From: Phocoena phocoena
Taxonomy: Eukaryota; Chordata; Mammalia; Artiodactyla; Phocoenidae
Length of the DNA stretch: 64,000 nt
NCBI RefSeq assembly: GCF_963924675.1
Contig: NC_089236.1
Span: 31,829,319-31,893,318, forward strand
Direction: 5' to 3'
Below are positions 36,070 through 52,985 of this stretch, in pieces (within the stretch, counting starts at the first letter, position 1; each line of letters starts with the position of its first letter). The notes beneath the pieces were generated by a model. That model saw nothing but the letters and a program-made list of their open reading frames with translations. It was not told the DNA's origin and ran no database searches. The translations under genes were made by a program, and so were the position numbers.

Positions 36070-36619
36070 AAGTACCTATTGATACATAAGAAATTGGGCT
36101 AGGGTTAGGGTTAGTGACTTCAGACAACATGCATTTATCATCACAAAGTTTCTATGGGTCAGGAGTCAGGCACAGCTTAACTGGAACCTGTGCTTCAGGG
36201 TCTCCCAGAAGGCTGAGATCAAGGTGTTGACCAAGGCTGGAGCTCATCTGAAGGTTCAGCCTAGGAAAAATCTATTTCAAATTCATTTACATCGTTGTTG
36301 ACTGTGTTTAGTTCCTTTTCAGCAGTTGATCCAAGGGTCTGCATTTCTTGCTGGCTGTTGACCAGAGACCATCCTCAGTTCCTTGACATGTGGGCCTCCT
36401 CAACATGACTATTTGCTTCATCAAAACTGACAAAGGAAAGCATTTGCTAGCAGCACAGAAATCAGAATCTTGTGTAATTTAATCATAGAGGTGGCACACC
36501 CTCAAAATAAAGATATTCTGTGGATTATAAACAATTTAATCAAGAGGATGAGATTACATAAGGCAGTGTTTACCACAAAATTGGCATCACTGGGGATATC
36601 TTAGAAGCTGCTGACCACA
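36070..36619 (-). repeat. MLT1-like LTR relic (ERVL-MaLR), full length
   Basis: On the plus strand it shows 'tctatgggtcaggagtcagg' with 'cacagcttaactgg', 'gatcaaggtgttgaccaagg', 'ttccttgacatgtgggcctc' and the terminal 'cttagaagctgctgaccaca', all reverse complements of an MLT1-type LTR. The right end (36619) corresponds to the LTR 5' TG. A GGGTTA pair at 36102-36114 is part of it and is not telomeric DNA. Confidence 0.78.
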
Positions 36620-37539
36620 CCTCTTGTTTTATTCCTTAAATGCTGCCCACACCTTAGTAAATGGTTCCCTCTAAGTGTGTCATCTGTTTACTTCCTCGAT
36701 GCTGACTGATATGAAGGGTGATAAAGGGAATTTAATCACTCTTCTTTCTACTCACTGTGATGAATTATTGTTCATTGTGAATAATGTGCTGGTTTCCAAG
36801 ATTCACCAAAACTAAAGAAAGCTATGTAGATTTGATAGTAGCAAGGCAAATCAGTGCCTGACATTCTCAGCATATGCAGTCATCCAGGCCAATAGGCTCT
36901 ATACATTTAACATTTCATCTGAAGCAAGGAATAAAACTTTTTTTTCTAGACTGATTTGCATGTATGTCAGATTAGACCAAAGAAGAAATAGATTGTGAGA
37001 AACTGTGTAGGATATCAAAGACCAGGGTAGATTCAACAAGTGTGTAAGCAGAACAACGGAAAATATAGTAATAAAATCAACATTAAATATGATCATGGAG
37101 AGGACAGAGTCACAGTTGGAGGGACAACACCTAATGGCTCTTCCAAGTGATAAACAAAGACTGTAAACAAGTAGAGGGTCAAGAAAGGAGGAGGTGAAAA
37201 TGTCCAGAGGAACCTTAAAATGGGCAAGGCTGGGAGGTGTGCAGAACACGGCTGTCAGAACAACAGGAAAAGAAGCCTACCTGCATTTGGAGCAAGGGAA
37301 GCTGGGTTAAAGACTCCTGCACAGATATATAAGGTCTGTGCAGAAGAAGCAAGCATATTAGTAATTCTCTTTTTAAGAAAATGAGAAAAAGGTGGTTTAA
37401 TTTTCCTTTTTTTCCCGTCTCTTCATTTTTATTTATCAAGTAATAAAATATTACAAACATAGTTTCAAGGATGTAATACCAAATCAGAAGCAGAATTGGA
37501 GATTATAGATCCTTCCTTGCTCAAACACAAACATCCATT
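36620..37539. other. Unassigned non-coding sequence
   Basis: No gene is recognised. The minus-strand ORF 36899-37249 (116 codons) is rich in Leu/Ser/Phe but has no family resemblance, ordered motifs or homologous neighbours, and I treat it as chance. Confidence 0.5.
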
Positions 37540-37725
37540 TACCATGTGATACAGAGCAATTCACCTAATCATTTTTCACTTTCATTTCCCCATCTATGAA
37601 ATGGGGTAATAACAGCTACCTTGCCTACATCACAAGAATGTTGTGAAGGTTAGAAGATAAGGTAATGAATGTAAAAGTACTTTGAAAAATAAAAAGTATC
37701 AAATAAGTATTATTAAAAATATTTT
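37540..37725 (+). repeat. MIR SINE relic
   Basis: 'catttccccatctatgaaat', 'ggggtaataacagctacctt' and 'aatgttgtgaaggttagaag' are strong MIR 3' text ('cctcatctgtaaaatggggataataatagtacctacc...gttgtgaggatta'). Confidence 0.88.
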
Positions 37726-37899
37726 TCAAAACTCAATCATGTGGCATATATTTATGACAGTGGTAGGTCTCAGCAAAGCATCTCTTCACAGGCATGTCTA
37801 AATTTTGTTATTAAAATTTCAAAAGCAAATAATTTATTTACTTTGCTTATGATTGGGCTATTTTGGTAACTATTGAACTAAAACATATAATATATAAAA

Positions 37900-37911
37900 A
37901 TATATCAACTT
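37900..37911 (+). repeat. Target-site duplication, left copy (SINE at 37912)
   Basis: ATATATCAACTT is repeated at 38169-38180 beyond the SINE tail. Confidence 0.9.
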
Positions 37912-38097
37912 GGTCTTCCCTGGTGGCGCAGTGGTTGAAAGTCCGCCTGTCGATGCAGGGGACATGGGTTTGTGCCCCGGTCCGGGAAGGTCCCACATGC
38001 CGCGGAGCGGCTGGGTCCGCTGAGCCTGCGCGTCCAGAGCCTGTGCTCCACAAGGGGAGAGGCCGCAACAGTGAGAGGCCCGCGTACCGCAAAAACA

Positions 38098-38128
<31 letters not shown>

Positions 38129-38168
38129 CAAACAAACAAACAAACAAACAAACAAAAAAAATATATAT
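37912..38168 (+). mobile_element. CHR-type tRNA-derived SINE, deletion subtype
   Basis: It starts ggtcttccctggtggcgcag, has a Pol III A box at 37924-37934 and a B box at 37967-37976 (ggtttgtgcc), and the CpG-rich CHR body ending 'gcccgcgtaccgc'. Relative to the other two copies it lacks about 13 bases at 38018 (between ctgggtcc and gctgagcctg). The tail is a stepped A/C array. A 12-base TSD flanks it. Retained CpGs suggest recent insertion. Confidence 0.97.
38092..38155 (+). repeat. Stepped (AAAAAC)n-(AAAAC)n-(AAAC)n SINE tail
   Basis: The tail contains about four AAAAAC units, then three AAAAC, then about six AAAC, and ends in an A-run and (TA)n. Successive contraction of the unit by one A is visible directly. 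Confidence 0.95.
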
Positions 38169-38180
38169 ATATATCAACTT

Positions 38181-39393
38181 AATGGCACTAGAGAATTTTC
38201 CCTTAAGATATAATTCAGTAATTCATGTCTGCTCAATATTGTGAAAAATGAGGATAATGTTTTCTAATATTTCCTGACATAATTTTCTTCTCAGTAATTA
38301 GACATCTCCCTAGGAAATGTTATCTTGAATTGAGAAAGATACAATTTAGGAAACATTCCTGAAGACAAAAGAAAAGGGGGGAGAAGGGAGGAATAGGAGT
38401 TTTATCCAAGGTAGAGGACAAAAAGAGAGAGACTAAAAGAGAAATGTTAATCCTCATTTTTTGCTCTCCTAGCATGTGTGAGTAGAAAAGAGGTATGATA
38501 AAAAGACACTAGACAGTTTATGAGGAAAGTAACCTAAGGAGATCAGGTCCTGTAAAGAATTGTATGCCATACTGGGAAGATACCACCTAGAATGTCTCCC
38601 ACCAACATGAACTAACCGCTGCACAGAAGAGATGGTGGGATGTGTGTAGGGAAAGGAAGATCTGGGATTAAGGTCACTGAGATTGCCAGGGCTATTGTGA
38701 GATGTGATATAATAACAGGGACATTAGAATAACTAGGAAGTAAAAGCTAGCCTGCCTCCCACAGGACACTGCCAGAGGCTGAGATGAAAAGTGTAAGCCA
38801 AGGGCAAAAGGAGAATTTGGTTGAGACTAAGAGAATTCATAGAAAAAAGGAAAGCCTAGGAGAGGCCAACTCAGCCCAGGAGGTACTCCAAGTGTCACCA
38901 AGTTTCCCAGCTCTTCCCAAAATGATGGCTGGAAGCTCAATGAGTAGATGGAACAAAAGACCTATCACAGAGGCGAACAATGAACCCAAAGTCCACGCAA
39001 GGGCCCATGCCTAGATTCATGCTCTCCACCCACACACTGAGAAAGGCCACAGAAATCTCCCCCTCCAGTCTGTGTTGCACTTTGTAATATTTCCCAAGGA
39101 AAAAACACCCCCCAAACAGGGTGAGCTCTGTATTGACTCAATATGAATCCAAAAGGAGAAGGGCTTAAGCTAGATGACACTCTGATATATTTACTTAGTA
39201 AATTTATATTTCATCTAACACTATATGGATGGTGGTTATAAGAAAGTTCAAATCAGTTACAGATAAATTTTTGCACAGATGGGCATCTGTGTACAAATGG
39301 CAACTTTGCCACATTTCTAAACCTGCTTCAGCATATACATTTTAAAAGAAGTATCCCATTTCACATTCAGAAAGAATTTAACCACTCAACAGG
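38181..39393. other. Unassigned non-coding sequence
   Basis: No gene is recognised. 38480-38600 (gagatcaggtcctgtaaaga with 'attgtatgccat') weakly resembles the interior of the old repeat at 13075-13660. Confidence 0.45.
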
Positions 39394-39407
39394 AGCAAAC
39401 ATAATTT
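39394..39407 (+). repeat. Target-site duplication, left copy (full-length L1)
   Basis: AGCAAACATAATTT, repeated exactly at 46598-46611. Confidence 0.95.
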
Positions 39408-39789
39408 TATTAAGTTAGTTATTTTTAACATCTTTATTGGAGTATAATTGCTTTACAATAGTGTGACAGTTTCTGCTTTATAACAAAGTGAAACAGCTAT
39501 ACATACACATATAACCCCATATCTCCTCCCTCTTGCTTCTCCCTCCCACCCTCCCTATCCCACCCCTCTAGGTGGTCACAAAGCACCAAGCTAATCTCCC
39601 TGTGCTATGCGGCTGCTTCCCACTAGCTATCGGTTTTACTTTGGTAGTGTATATATGCCCATGCCACTCTCTCATTTCGTCCCAGCTTACCCTTTGACCT
39701 CCCCGCATCCTCAGGTCCATCCCATAGTAGGTCTGTGTCTTTATTCCTGTCCTGCCCCTAGGTTCTTCATGACCTTTTTTTTTTTTTTA
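39408..39789 (-). other. L1 3' UTR and A-rich tail
   Basis: Antisense text 'tctttattggagtataattg' and 'gacagtttctgctttataac' is the reverse complement of the common 'gttataaagcagaaactaac...aattatactccaataaaga' 3' UTR. A T-run at 39776-39789 marks an A-run near the ORF2 stop. Confidence 0.85.
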
Positions 39790-43605
<3,816 letters not shown>

Positions 43606-43663
43606 TTTCTTAATTGTTTTGGGTTCGTTATTGTAGGCCTTTCCCTTCTGTTGTGTTTCCTGC

Positions 43664-44736
43664 CTAGAGGAGCTCCTTTACCATTTGTTGTAGAGCTGGT
43701 TTGGTGGTGTTGAGTTCTCTCAGCTTTTGCTTGTCTGTAAAGCTTTTAATTTCTCCATTGAATCTGAATGAGATCCTTGCTGGGTAGAGTAATCTTGATT
43801 TTCAGTTTTTCCCTTTCATCACATTAAATATGTCCTGCCACTCCCTTCTGGCTTGCAGAGTTTCTGCTGAAAGATCACCTGTTAACCTTATGGGGATTCC
43901 CTTGTATGTTTTTTATTGTTTTACCCTTGCTGCTTTTAATATTTTTTTCTTTTATTTAATTTTTGATTAATATATGTCTTGGCCTGTTTCTCCTTGGATT
44001 TATCCTATATGGGACTCTCTGCACTTCCTGTACTTGATTAACCATTTCTTTTCCCATATTAGGGAAGTTTTCAACTATAATCTCTTCAAATATTTTCTCA
44101 GTCCCTTTCCTTTTCTCTTCTTCTTCTGGGACCCCTGTAATTTGAATGTTGGTGTGTTTAATGTTTTCCCAGAGATCTCTGAGACTGTCCTCAATTATTT
44201 TCATTATTTTTTCTCTATTCTGCTCTGCAGTAGTTATTTCCACTTTTTTATCTTCCAGGCCACTTATCTGTTCTTCTGCCTCAGTTATTCTGCTATTGAT
44301 TCCTTCTAGAGAATTTTAAATTTCATTTATCATTTTTTTCATCATTGTCATTTTTGCTCTCTAGTTCTTCTAGGTCCTTGTTAAACGTTTTGTATTTTCT
44401 CCATTCTATTTCCAAGATTTTGGATCATCTTTACTATCACTATTCTGAATTCTTTTTCAGGTAGATGCCTATTTCCTCTTCATTTGTTAGGTCTGGTGGG
44501 GTTTTACCTTGCTGTTTTATCTGCTGTGTGTTTCTCTGTCTTCTGATTTTGCTTAACTTACTGTGTGTGGGGGTCTCCTTTTCGCCGGCTGCAGTTTCGT
44601 AGCTCCCGTTGTTTTTCTGTCTGCCCCCAGTGGCTAAAGTTAGTTCAGAGGGTTTGTAGCCTTCCTGGTGGAGGAGACTAGTGCCTGTGTTCTGGTGGAT
44701 GAGGCTGGATCTTGTCTTTCTGGTGGGCAGGTCCAC
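43664..44736 (-). pseudogene. L1 ORF1 pseudogene with a lineage-specific N-terminus
   Basis: The inferred start is at 44736 (MDLPTRKTRSSLIHQNTG). An open stretch of 98 codons (44736-44440) ends in a stop. The coiled coil and RRM-like core follow in another frame at 44243-43956 (IKHTNIQITGVPEEEE, FEEIIVENFPNMG). The C-terminal end is QQMVKELL* at 43664-43666. The first ~90 residues have no counterpart in the ORF1 at 19140-20038, while the part after 'EEIG' aligns. Translation start is inferred from the open frame. Confidence 0.82.
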
Positions 44737-46597
<1,861 letters not shown>

Positions 46598-46611
46598 AGC
46601 AAACATAATTT
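46598..46611 (+). repeat. Target-site duplication, right copy (full-length L1)
   Basis: Exact repeat of 39394-39407 (AGCAAACATAATTT). Confidence 0.95.
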
Positions 46612-49386
46612 ACATTAACATGTGCCTTACTGAGGAATGACAGATTCTGAAATGAATTTTTATGTGTACCATGGTACATTATATGTGACAAATGCTCAAA
46701 GGCACAAGGCAAGTGTCATCAATCAATGGTGCCCTCCCTTTGGGATGAGATATCACCACTATAAACCAAAGGGCAATGGAAGTGCAGCCCACTATTATTT
46801 ATTTTATAGTTCACAGGCTTTGTGTACAATAAGGTATTCATAATTTAAATAGAAATTTTGAACTGGAATTCCAATTCTACCTTGAGAAGAAGTACGTTTA
46901 GAACAATATAAATAGGAAATAGTTTAAAGGACTTGGCTTAACTTCCTATTTTCACTTCATTCAAAAATTCTTCTTTATGAGACATATAAATATCAGAAAC
47001 ATTTGGAATACTGAGCAGATTTTTTAAAATCTGAAGCAAAGGAGACCATTTATTGAAAATCGGAAACAAATGTCCAATTCTGATGACAAAAAGTCTTGTT
47101 ATTCAGATACTTGCCATTTAAAGCATCTTATTTTCAGAAGCCCATAGGAAAAAGATAGTTAATATTATCCTATTTTTTCAGAAAAAAAATGTGTGCTTAA
47201 ATTCTTAGAAAATACATTAAAGTCAACTTAGAATATGTATATTTGCAAACAAAACCAAAAGCACAACAAACAACACACACAAAAAATGTTTTGACTTTCT
47301 GGTTGATCAGTGGTTTCAGTGCATGAGGTCAAATAATTATCTTCGTTGACTTTTCCCTTTAATGAACAATTTCAAACATAGTGTTATTGACATTTATCAT
47401 AAGATCTACCAGTTTATTCAACCAAAGGCAAGAATCCTAGTGATTTCTTGTTGATACATGAAATGTTTCACAATAGTAACCATCTGTACTTTCCCTCAAG
47501 CAGCTTTATGTTTTCCCAAGGTCCAGTCATAATTACTAGATTTTCAGAAATAGACCAGCAGAAATGAGTCTTGGATATGTCAGGCTAGAAACCTCTACAG
47601 AGAGATGACATTTTTTTATTTCAAAAATACTCCATTCTATACATTTCTGTTTATGATAGCAAGAGATGGATTATGGCTTAATACTCAACCAGCATGTCCA
47701 GCCACAAACTCTCTGTGACAGAGACAGAGGTTTATGGTACAAACATTATTTTTAAAAATCACTCAATCCATCTATTTTCTCCCTGAGAGTTTTTGAAGCA
47801 TCCAGTATCTACCTTTTCGGTCAATCTCTGAAATCAGTGACATAATTGGTTTCTTGATTTTCCGTTTCACAAACCAGATACTAGATTAAGAATGAACATC
47901 AGCTGCCTGTATATTTTGGTAGATTTTGCATCCTTGAGAACATTGCTAATAGTTTGTAACATAAATTTATAAAAGTCATTTTTAATATATATGTGTATAT
48001 ATTCACATGACATTCAAAAAGTAAGAGAGTTTGAACTTGCCTGTGTCTACAGCAACCAGGAGTGCCCACTTTTGAAATGATTTCTAGCCCTGAATGAATT
48101 TTAAAAGAATTAGTATGTAGGTTGATGGAGAACATGCAGCTGAATTTGATAAAAATTGTTGCTTCAAAAATAAATGGCCATGCTTACTTTATACAATTTC
48201 TTAAACTTGTGGCTACTTCTGGTTTCTGTCTTGCATCCCAAGTTGCATAGGAAGTAGCTGAAATATATTGGTAATAAATTTTCAGCAAGTTTGGGATAAT
48301 CTATTTCCTGGCTGGATACTTTAAATATTTTAATTTTTCTAAAAATTCATGTATGGTAAGTCACATTCATACTCCAAAATTTATAGTCCCTGAGTAGCAA
48401 TAATTCCTGCTTCTTCCACTGACTTACAACCTTGACAACTCCTTCCTTATTTATTTTTTTACTGTTATGAAACTTAACACTGCGGGCTCTGGCAGGAATG
48501 TAATCCCTCTCCCCACCGTTATTTTCTTCTCCACACTTGGAATTCACAAACAAGGTTGATTTAAAAATTGGTATGTATGTGGCTTATCACACAGGATTCT
48601 GCTGGCTGAATAGCAAGAAAACTTAAATATGACAAAATATCAGCAGTGTGATTAAACTTAGAAGTGAAATGAGAACATACTCACTGATCCTCTTGAAAAT
48701 CATATTAAGCTATGCAACATTATCAGAAACGTACAGACAAAATATCTCTGGAAGGTCATTCTGTTATAGTTTGTTTAATTCCAAAGAATATTTTTTCTGC
48801 TGAAGAGCAGTCTCCCATATTGGTCATTTCCTATATTTAAAGTTGTTAACCTTAGTGCACAGGTGACTTTTAGGGAGCAAAAAAAGGACACTGTAGAATA
48901 TATTTTTGCTTTATTATTATCAATATCAATTACTTGGCAATTGATATTTTCTATAAATATCCATACTTCTAAATGGATTCCTTTCCAAATACAACTTCAC
49001 CAACTGAGACTTTTAGGGCTATATAAAAGCATGATAAAAATGCCTATGTATCAGGAATTCTGTTTTGTGTTGTTATTGTTGTCTTAACCATTAAGACATA
49101 GTAGAGTAGAAGACAATGGTTAGAATCAGACTTTATTGTAATAAATTAACCTCATGCCCCTCAGGAAATTATTTTTTTTTTAATTTCTTGTTCTTTCCAT
49201 GTATAAAATAAATTTAAAAGTAACCATCACTTTCAATAGAATGTGGTGTGTATTTTAACTGGTTAATGTAAATGAACTTTTGAGATCTTAGAAAGTTCTA
49301 GGGAAGTATCATGTATGATGTCATTTTATCACTCCAAAGTTATATGTTCATCCTTAATTGTATCCCAATAATTGTTTAAAATAACG
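46612..49386. other. Unassigned AT-rich non-coding sequence
   Basis: 2.8 kb without recognised genes or repeats. The ORFs at 46637-46843, 47899-48135, 48347-48553 and 48863-49087 are all under 80 codons and lack any family resemblance. Confidence 0.5.
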
Positions 49387-49394
49387 GTCTAAAG

Positions 49395-49568
49395 CAGTGG
49401 TTCTCAAACCTCATCAGAATCACATAGAAAGCTTGTTGAAAAGCAGAATTCTGGGCCTTACCTTTAGTTTCTGATTCAGTAGGGCTAAGGTGGCATCTAA
49501 GAATTTGCATTTCTAACAAATTCCCAGGTGATACTACTAGTCAAGTCACCTCACTTTAAGAACTACTG
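49395..49568 (+). mobile_element. MER5A (hAT-Charlie non-autonomous DNA transposon)
   Basis: The element starts cagtggttctcaaacc and ends 'ctttaagaactactg', the terminal inverted repeats of MER5A, with typical interior 'agaatcacatagaaagctt' and 'cattcccaggtgata'-like text. The flanking octamers gtctaaag (49387-49394) and acctagag (49569-49576) look like a weathered 8-base hAT TSD. About 174 bases, near full length. No transposase. Confidence 0.92.
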
Positions 49569-49576
49569 ACCTAGAG

Positions 49577-50117
49577 AATAGCTTTGTTCAGTGAACACAC
49601 ATAAAATGATAACCACAAAATATATAAAGGTGACTATAGAGTAGGATAAACTTACAAGTGCACTTGTCTCTCTCTGTTCATTTCATCATCAATTTTTGGA
49701 AGCTTTGCTAAAAAGTGGTTTGGACCATCGGAAAAGGTCATGCAGCCTGGATTGCTTAGGTGAATTACATCCTTAACAGGAGAGATGTCTGGCCAGATGG
49801 CTACATTAGACCATGGCACCATGAACTGTGTTTTCCCCAGCATACAATAGCTAGTAGTCCAGCTAACTCAATAAAAACAATATTAACATTGTTACATTAT
49901 CCAAAGATCACATTTCCATTAACATCAGCCTCTGTGAAAGGTATCCCCAAGTTGGAAGTGAGCCAAACTCCTTCAGACAATCTCAATTTACAGCACAATG
50001 TAATTTGGAGTGGCCATATGGCAATAAATATGGCTACAAAATATTGCACAAGCCCTTGCTCAGCCTTCTTGAGTGACAGAGAGAACAAAGCATCTAAAGA
50101 TTGCCTTAATGGTAGCC

Positions 50118-50170
<53 letters not shown>

Positions 50171-51714
50171 GAAACATATTACCATAGTCTTTGGTTTTAT
50201 AGCCACAGAAAAATAAACATTCTTTCTGAAATTGAATAAACATTTTATCACTCTAGTCACTTTTAATAAACAAATCCTTGCCTATGCTCAGTAAGATATA
50301 AGCAATAAAAATAAGGGAGAGGATTACAAGCAGGGTTTTTTTCTATTGTGTAACTGGTCACATTTTCTTCTACAAAAGAGATTGCTTACACCATTTTCAT
50401 GTATTTGATGAAACAAAAGAACTAATGCTGACAACATTAAAGCAGAAATATTTAAAACCTGATAGAATCTGAAGTAAGGTCTCTTCCTATTTTTCCCCCT
50501 GCTGTATATGTCAGTGAGGAGACTATAGTGGACTTCTCATAATAAGAACTAGCTTTTCTATTCTCTTGCCTTTCAGCATTATCCTTCAAGTACAGCCACC
50601 TGCTCAGACAATCAACGTGACTTTCTATGACTTCTCAGTAAATGAAGCTCACTCCACTAACCCAAGGGTACTGTCAATCTAAAATATCAATATGAAAGCT
50701 TAAATTGCACATTTTATGATCAGCCAACTGTACTTAGGCAGTGGCCATGTTTAGAAGAGGGCCATTTTCTTATCTTTTAAAGTCATATTCTACTATGCCC
50801 TCTCACCAATATTAGAAACCCATCATGTTGCATATTAGATGCAACATTACTAAAAATGCAGCAGAATGAATTGGTAGCTCTATTTCTACCCAAAGGAATT
50901 TCAGGGTTGTTATTTCTTTCAGACAAAAATCTCAAGAAAATAACATTAAGGATTTTTAAAGTGTCTTCATAGAAATGTGGCTGAAGAATACGAAATTAGC
51001 AAGTCTATTACCCACATCACTAGCCCTATGCTAATTCTGGCAAGTGTTTTCTTAAGTGTTTCTTAATTAAAAGACATTTTGTTTCTCAATATGTTTATAT
51101 CAGAGATTGTCTACTTTTGTGGGGTGGCAGGGATAAAAAAGCTATCATCTGACTCCTTTCAGCCTTTTGTAAAAGGCATGTTAGGTCTTACTGTACATTC
51201 TTTAACAATTTACCTATCCTGTGTGAATGAGAGAGTTTGTCAGATAGTTCCCCAAAGACAGAACATTCTTCCTTGATAAGACTGGATGGACATTAAATCA
51301 GATGGTGGTATTTTAATTTTTATTTTCCTCTTTACCTAAATCAATTTTTAATTATCTATCCAGCCTGCCATAACAAGTGAGGCCTAAATAGAAGTTAAAT
51401 CATTGGAAAAATAGACCACAGTGTAGCTAATATTGTACATTCCACCATCTTAAATGTGAAATAGTTCTGACTACATTGGTAGAAAAAAACCAACTCAGAA
51501 TTACCTCAGGCAAGGCTAGTGTCCCCACTGTAACTCAGCTGCTATTTCTTGCCTGTCACAACAGTGACCTTAGAAAGTTCCCCTTTGGTAAATATGAAAG
51601 CACAGGGGGAAAGAGAATTTTTCAACAATGTCATGAGTATAACACATGTATGAGATATTAGATGAAATTAGGTGGTCACAATGAAGTTCTGATATAATAA
51701 AATTAATACTAAAT
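49577..51714. other. Unassigned non-coding sequence with a (TA)n array
   Basis: Apart from the array at 50118-50170, I see no recognised gene or repeat. The 159-codon ORF at 49760-50239 runs through the TA array (YIYIYI) and has no family resemblance. Confidence 0.5.
50118..50170 (+). repeat. (TA)n microsatellite
   Basis: About 53 bases of TA with single interruptions (a C near 50128 and TTTA near 50160). Confidence 0.95.
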
Positions 51715-51915
51715 TTAAAAGCAGAAGACCAACCTGGGTTTGTTACTAGGATACATTCTTTGCTATTTATGGAAGTCTCCCAACTTATGTAAGCTTTAGT
51801 CCTCATATCACAAAAAGGGGAGGGTTAACATAGAATGCCTCCTTCACAACATTGTTTGAGGAATCAAAAATGATGTATTTTAAAATACTTTTGAACTATA
51901 AAATCTCTATATAAC
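51715..51915 (+). repeat. MIR SINE relic
   Basis: 'cagaagaccaacctgggttt', 'agtcctcatatcacaaaaag' and 'aacattgtttgaggaatcaa' follow MIR order. Confidence 0.7.
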
Positions 51916-52049
51916 TGTTAGGGTTTTTTTGACACCCCCTCACCCAGCTCAGTTTCCCCTTGTTTTCTAAGAAGAACAGTCCTCTAGACAATCTTGAAAT
52001 TCAAATTATGGCTTCAGTGATCACCTGTGTCCTACTAACTCCCATATTT
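51916..52049. other. Unassigned non-coding sequence
   Basis: Short spacer between MIR and L2 with nothing recognised. Confidence 0.5.
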
Positions 52050-52985
52050 CCACTTCTCGTTTGAAATTCTGTCCCACTCCAAACTACCTGGCCACCACAC
52101 ATCTCTACTCTAGAGCCATTCTTTGCTTCCCCAAGATCCACCTGTCAAAATCAGAAATTCACTTTTCTCCCTCTTAACATCTGACAATTTTCTTATATTC
52201 CCCTTCTCAGCTACCGAAACTTGGTGACCACTATTACTAATGTTCTCTTTACTCCATCATCTTTATCCGGCTGGCCACCAGCCTTGATAATTCTGTCATT
52301 AATACTGCCTGGTGCCATATTTTTATATCAATCACTATTGACATTGTTAAGTTTCAAACTTTCACCTCTTCTCTCCTCAATTGAGGGAAATATATTTCTA
52401 ACCAATCTTCTTATTTTAGTATCCTCATTCCACCTACCTCATCCCTCAACAGTACTGCCAAAATTCTTTCACTAAAAACACCATCTGATTAGGTTATCCC
52501 TTGCTTAAAATCCCTTGTTAATCTGCAATCCTCTTGAGGGTGAAATTGGAATTCCTCCATGTGGACTTCCCAGATCTAGCTTCCTTCTAGAGCTATCTCC
52601 CCTCCAGCTCCTCATCATTCATACCCTAATTCCCAGTCATGGTGGAACTGGAAGTTCTCTAAATGTGCCTCAAGTTCCACTAAGCCTTTCCTTTCCATAG
52701 GCCTCTCTTACTCCATGAAACTACTTTATTCTTTGCCTCTTTCTTGAAGAATTATTAGATCCATGCTCTTCCAAGAAGCTCTGCCTCAGACTGAGCTTAG
52801 GGTCCCACTCTATGCTGCCAGGTCACCTTTGTCGTTCATAACACACTAACAATTTATAATATTTGCTTTGTTCTTTGTCTCTCTCAATTAAAACATTAAG
52901 TATTAATTTTTCTTTTAATATCTAAATTACCAGTGTCCTTCTTGCCCAAAACACAGTAGATGTTCAAGAAATGATTGCTGACGAA
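52050..52985 (+). repeat. L2 LINE relic
   Basis: Pyrimidine-rich L2 3' text: 'cccttgcttaaaatcccttg', 'ttcccagatctagcttcct'-like segments, 'cttccaagaagctctgcct', and the terminal 'cacagtagatgttcaagaaa' with 'tgattgctgac', equivalent to the L2 end 'catagtaggtgctcaataaatg..tgaatga'. The ORFs at 52221-52475 and 52515-52700 lie inside and are decayed LINE. Confidence 0.8.

Noticed and set aside
36102..36114. GGGTTAGGGTTA, telomere-like
   Set aside because: Only two units, inside an MLT1-like LTR relic; too short for an interstitial telomere.
36899..37249. 116-codon minus-strand ORF
   Set aside because: Hydrophobic by composition, but with no motif, no neighbour and no recognisable homology; expected by chance in 64 kb.
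37847..38244. Several overlapping ORFs of 90-116 codons on both strands
   Set aside because: They are translations of a GC-rich SINE and its A/C tail.
49760..50239. 159-codon ORF crossing a TA array
   Set aside because: Its tail is a YIYIYI artefact of the microsatellite and the rest has no family resemblance or codon signal.
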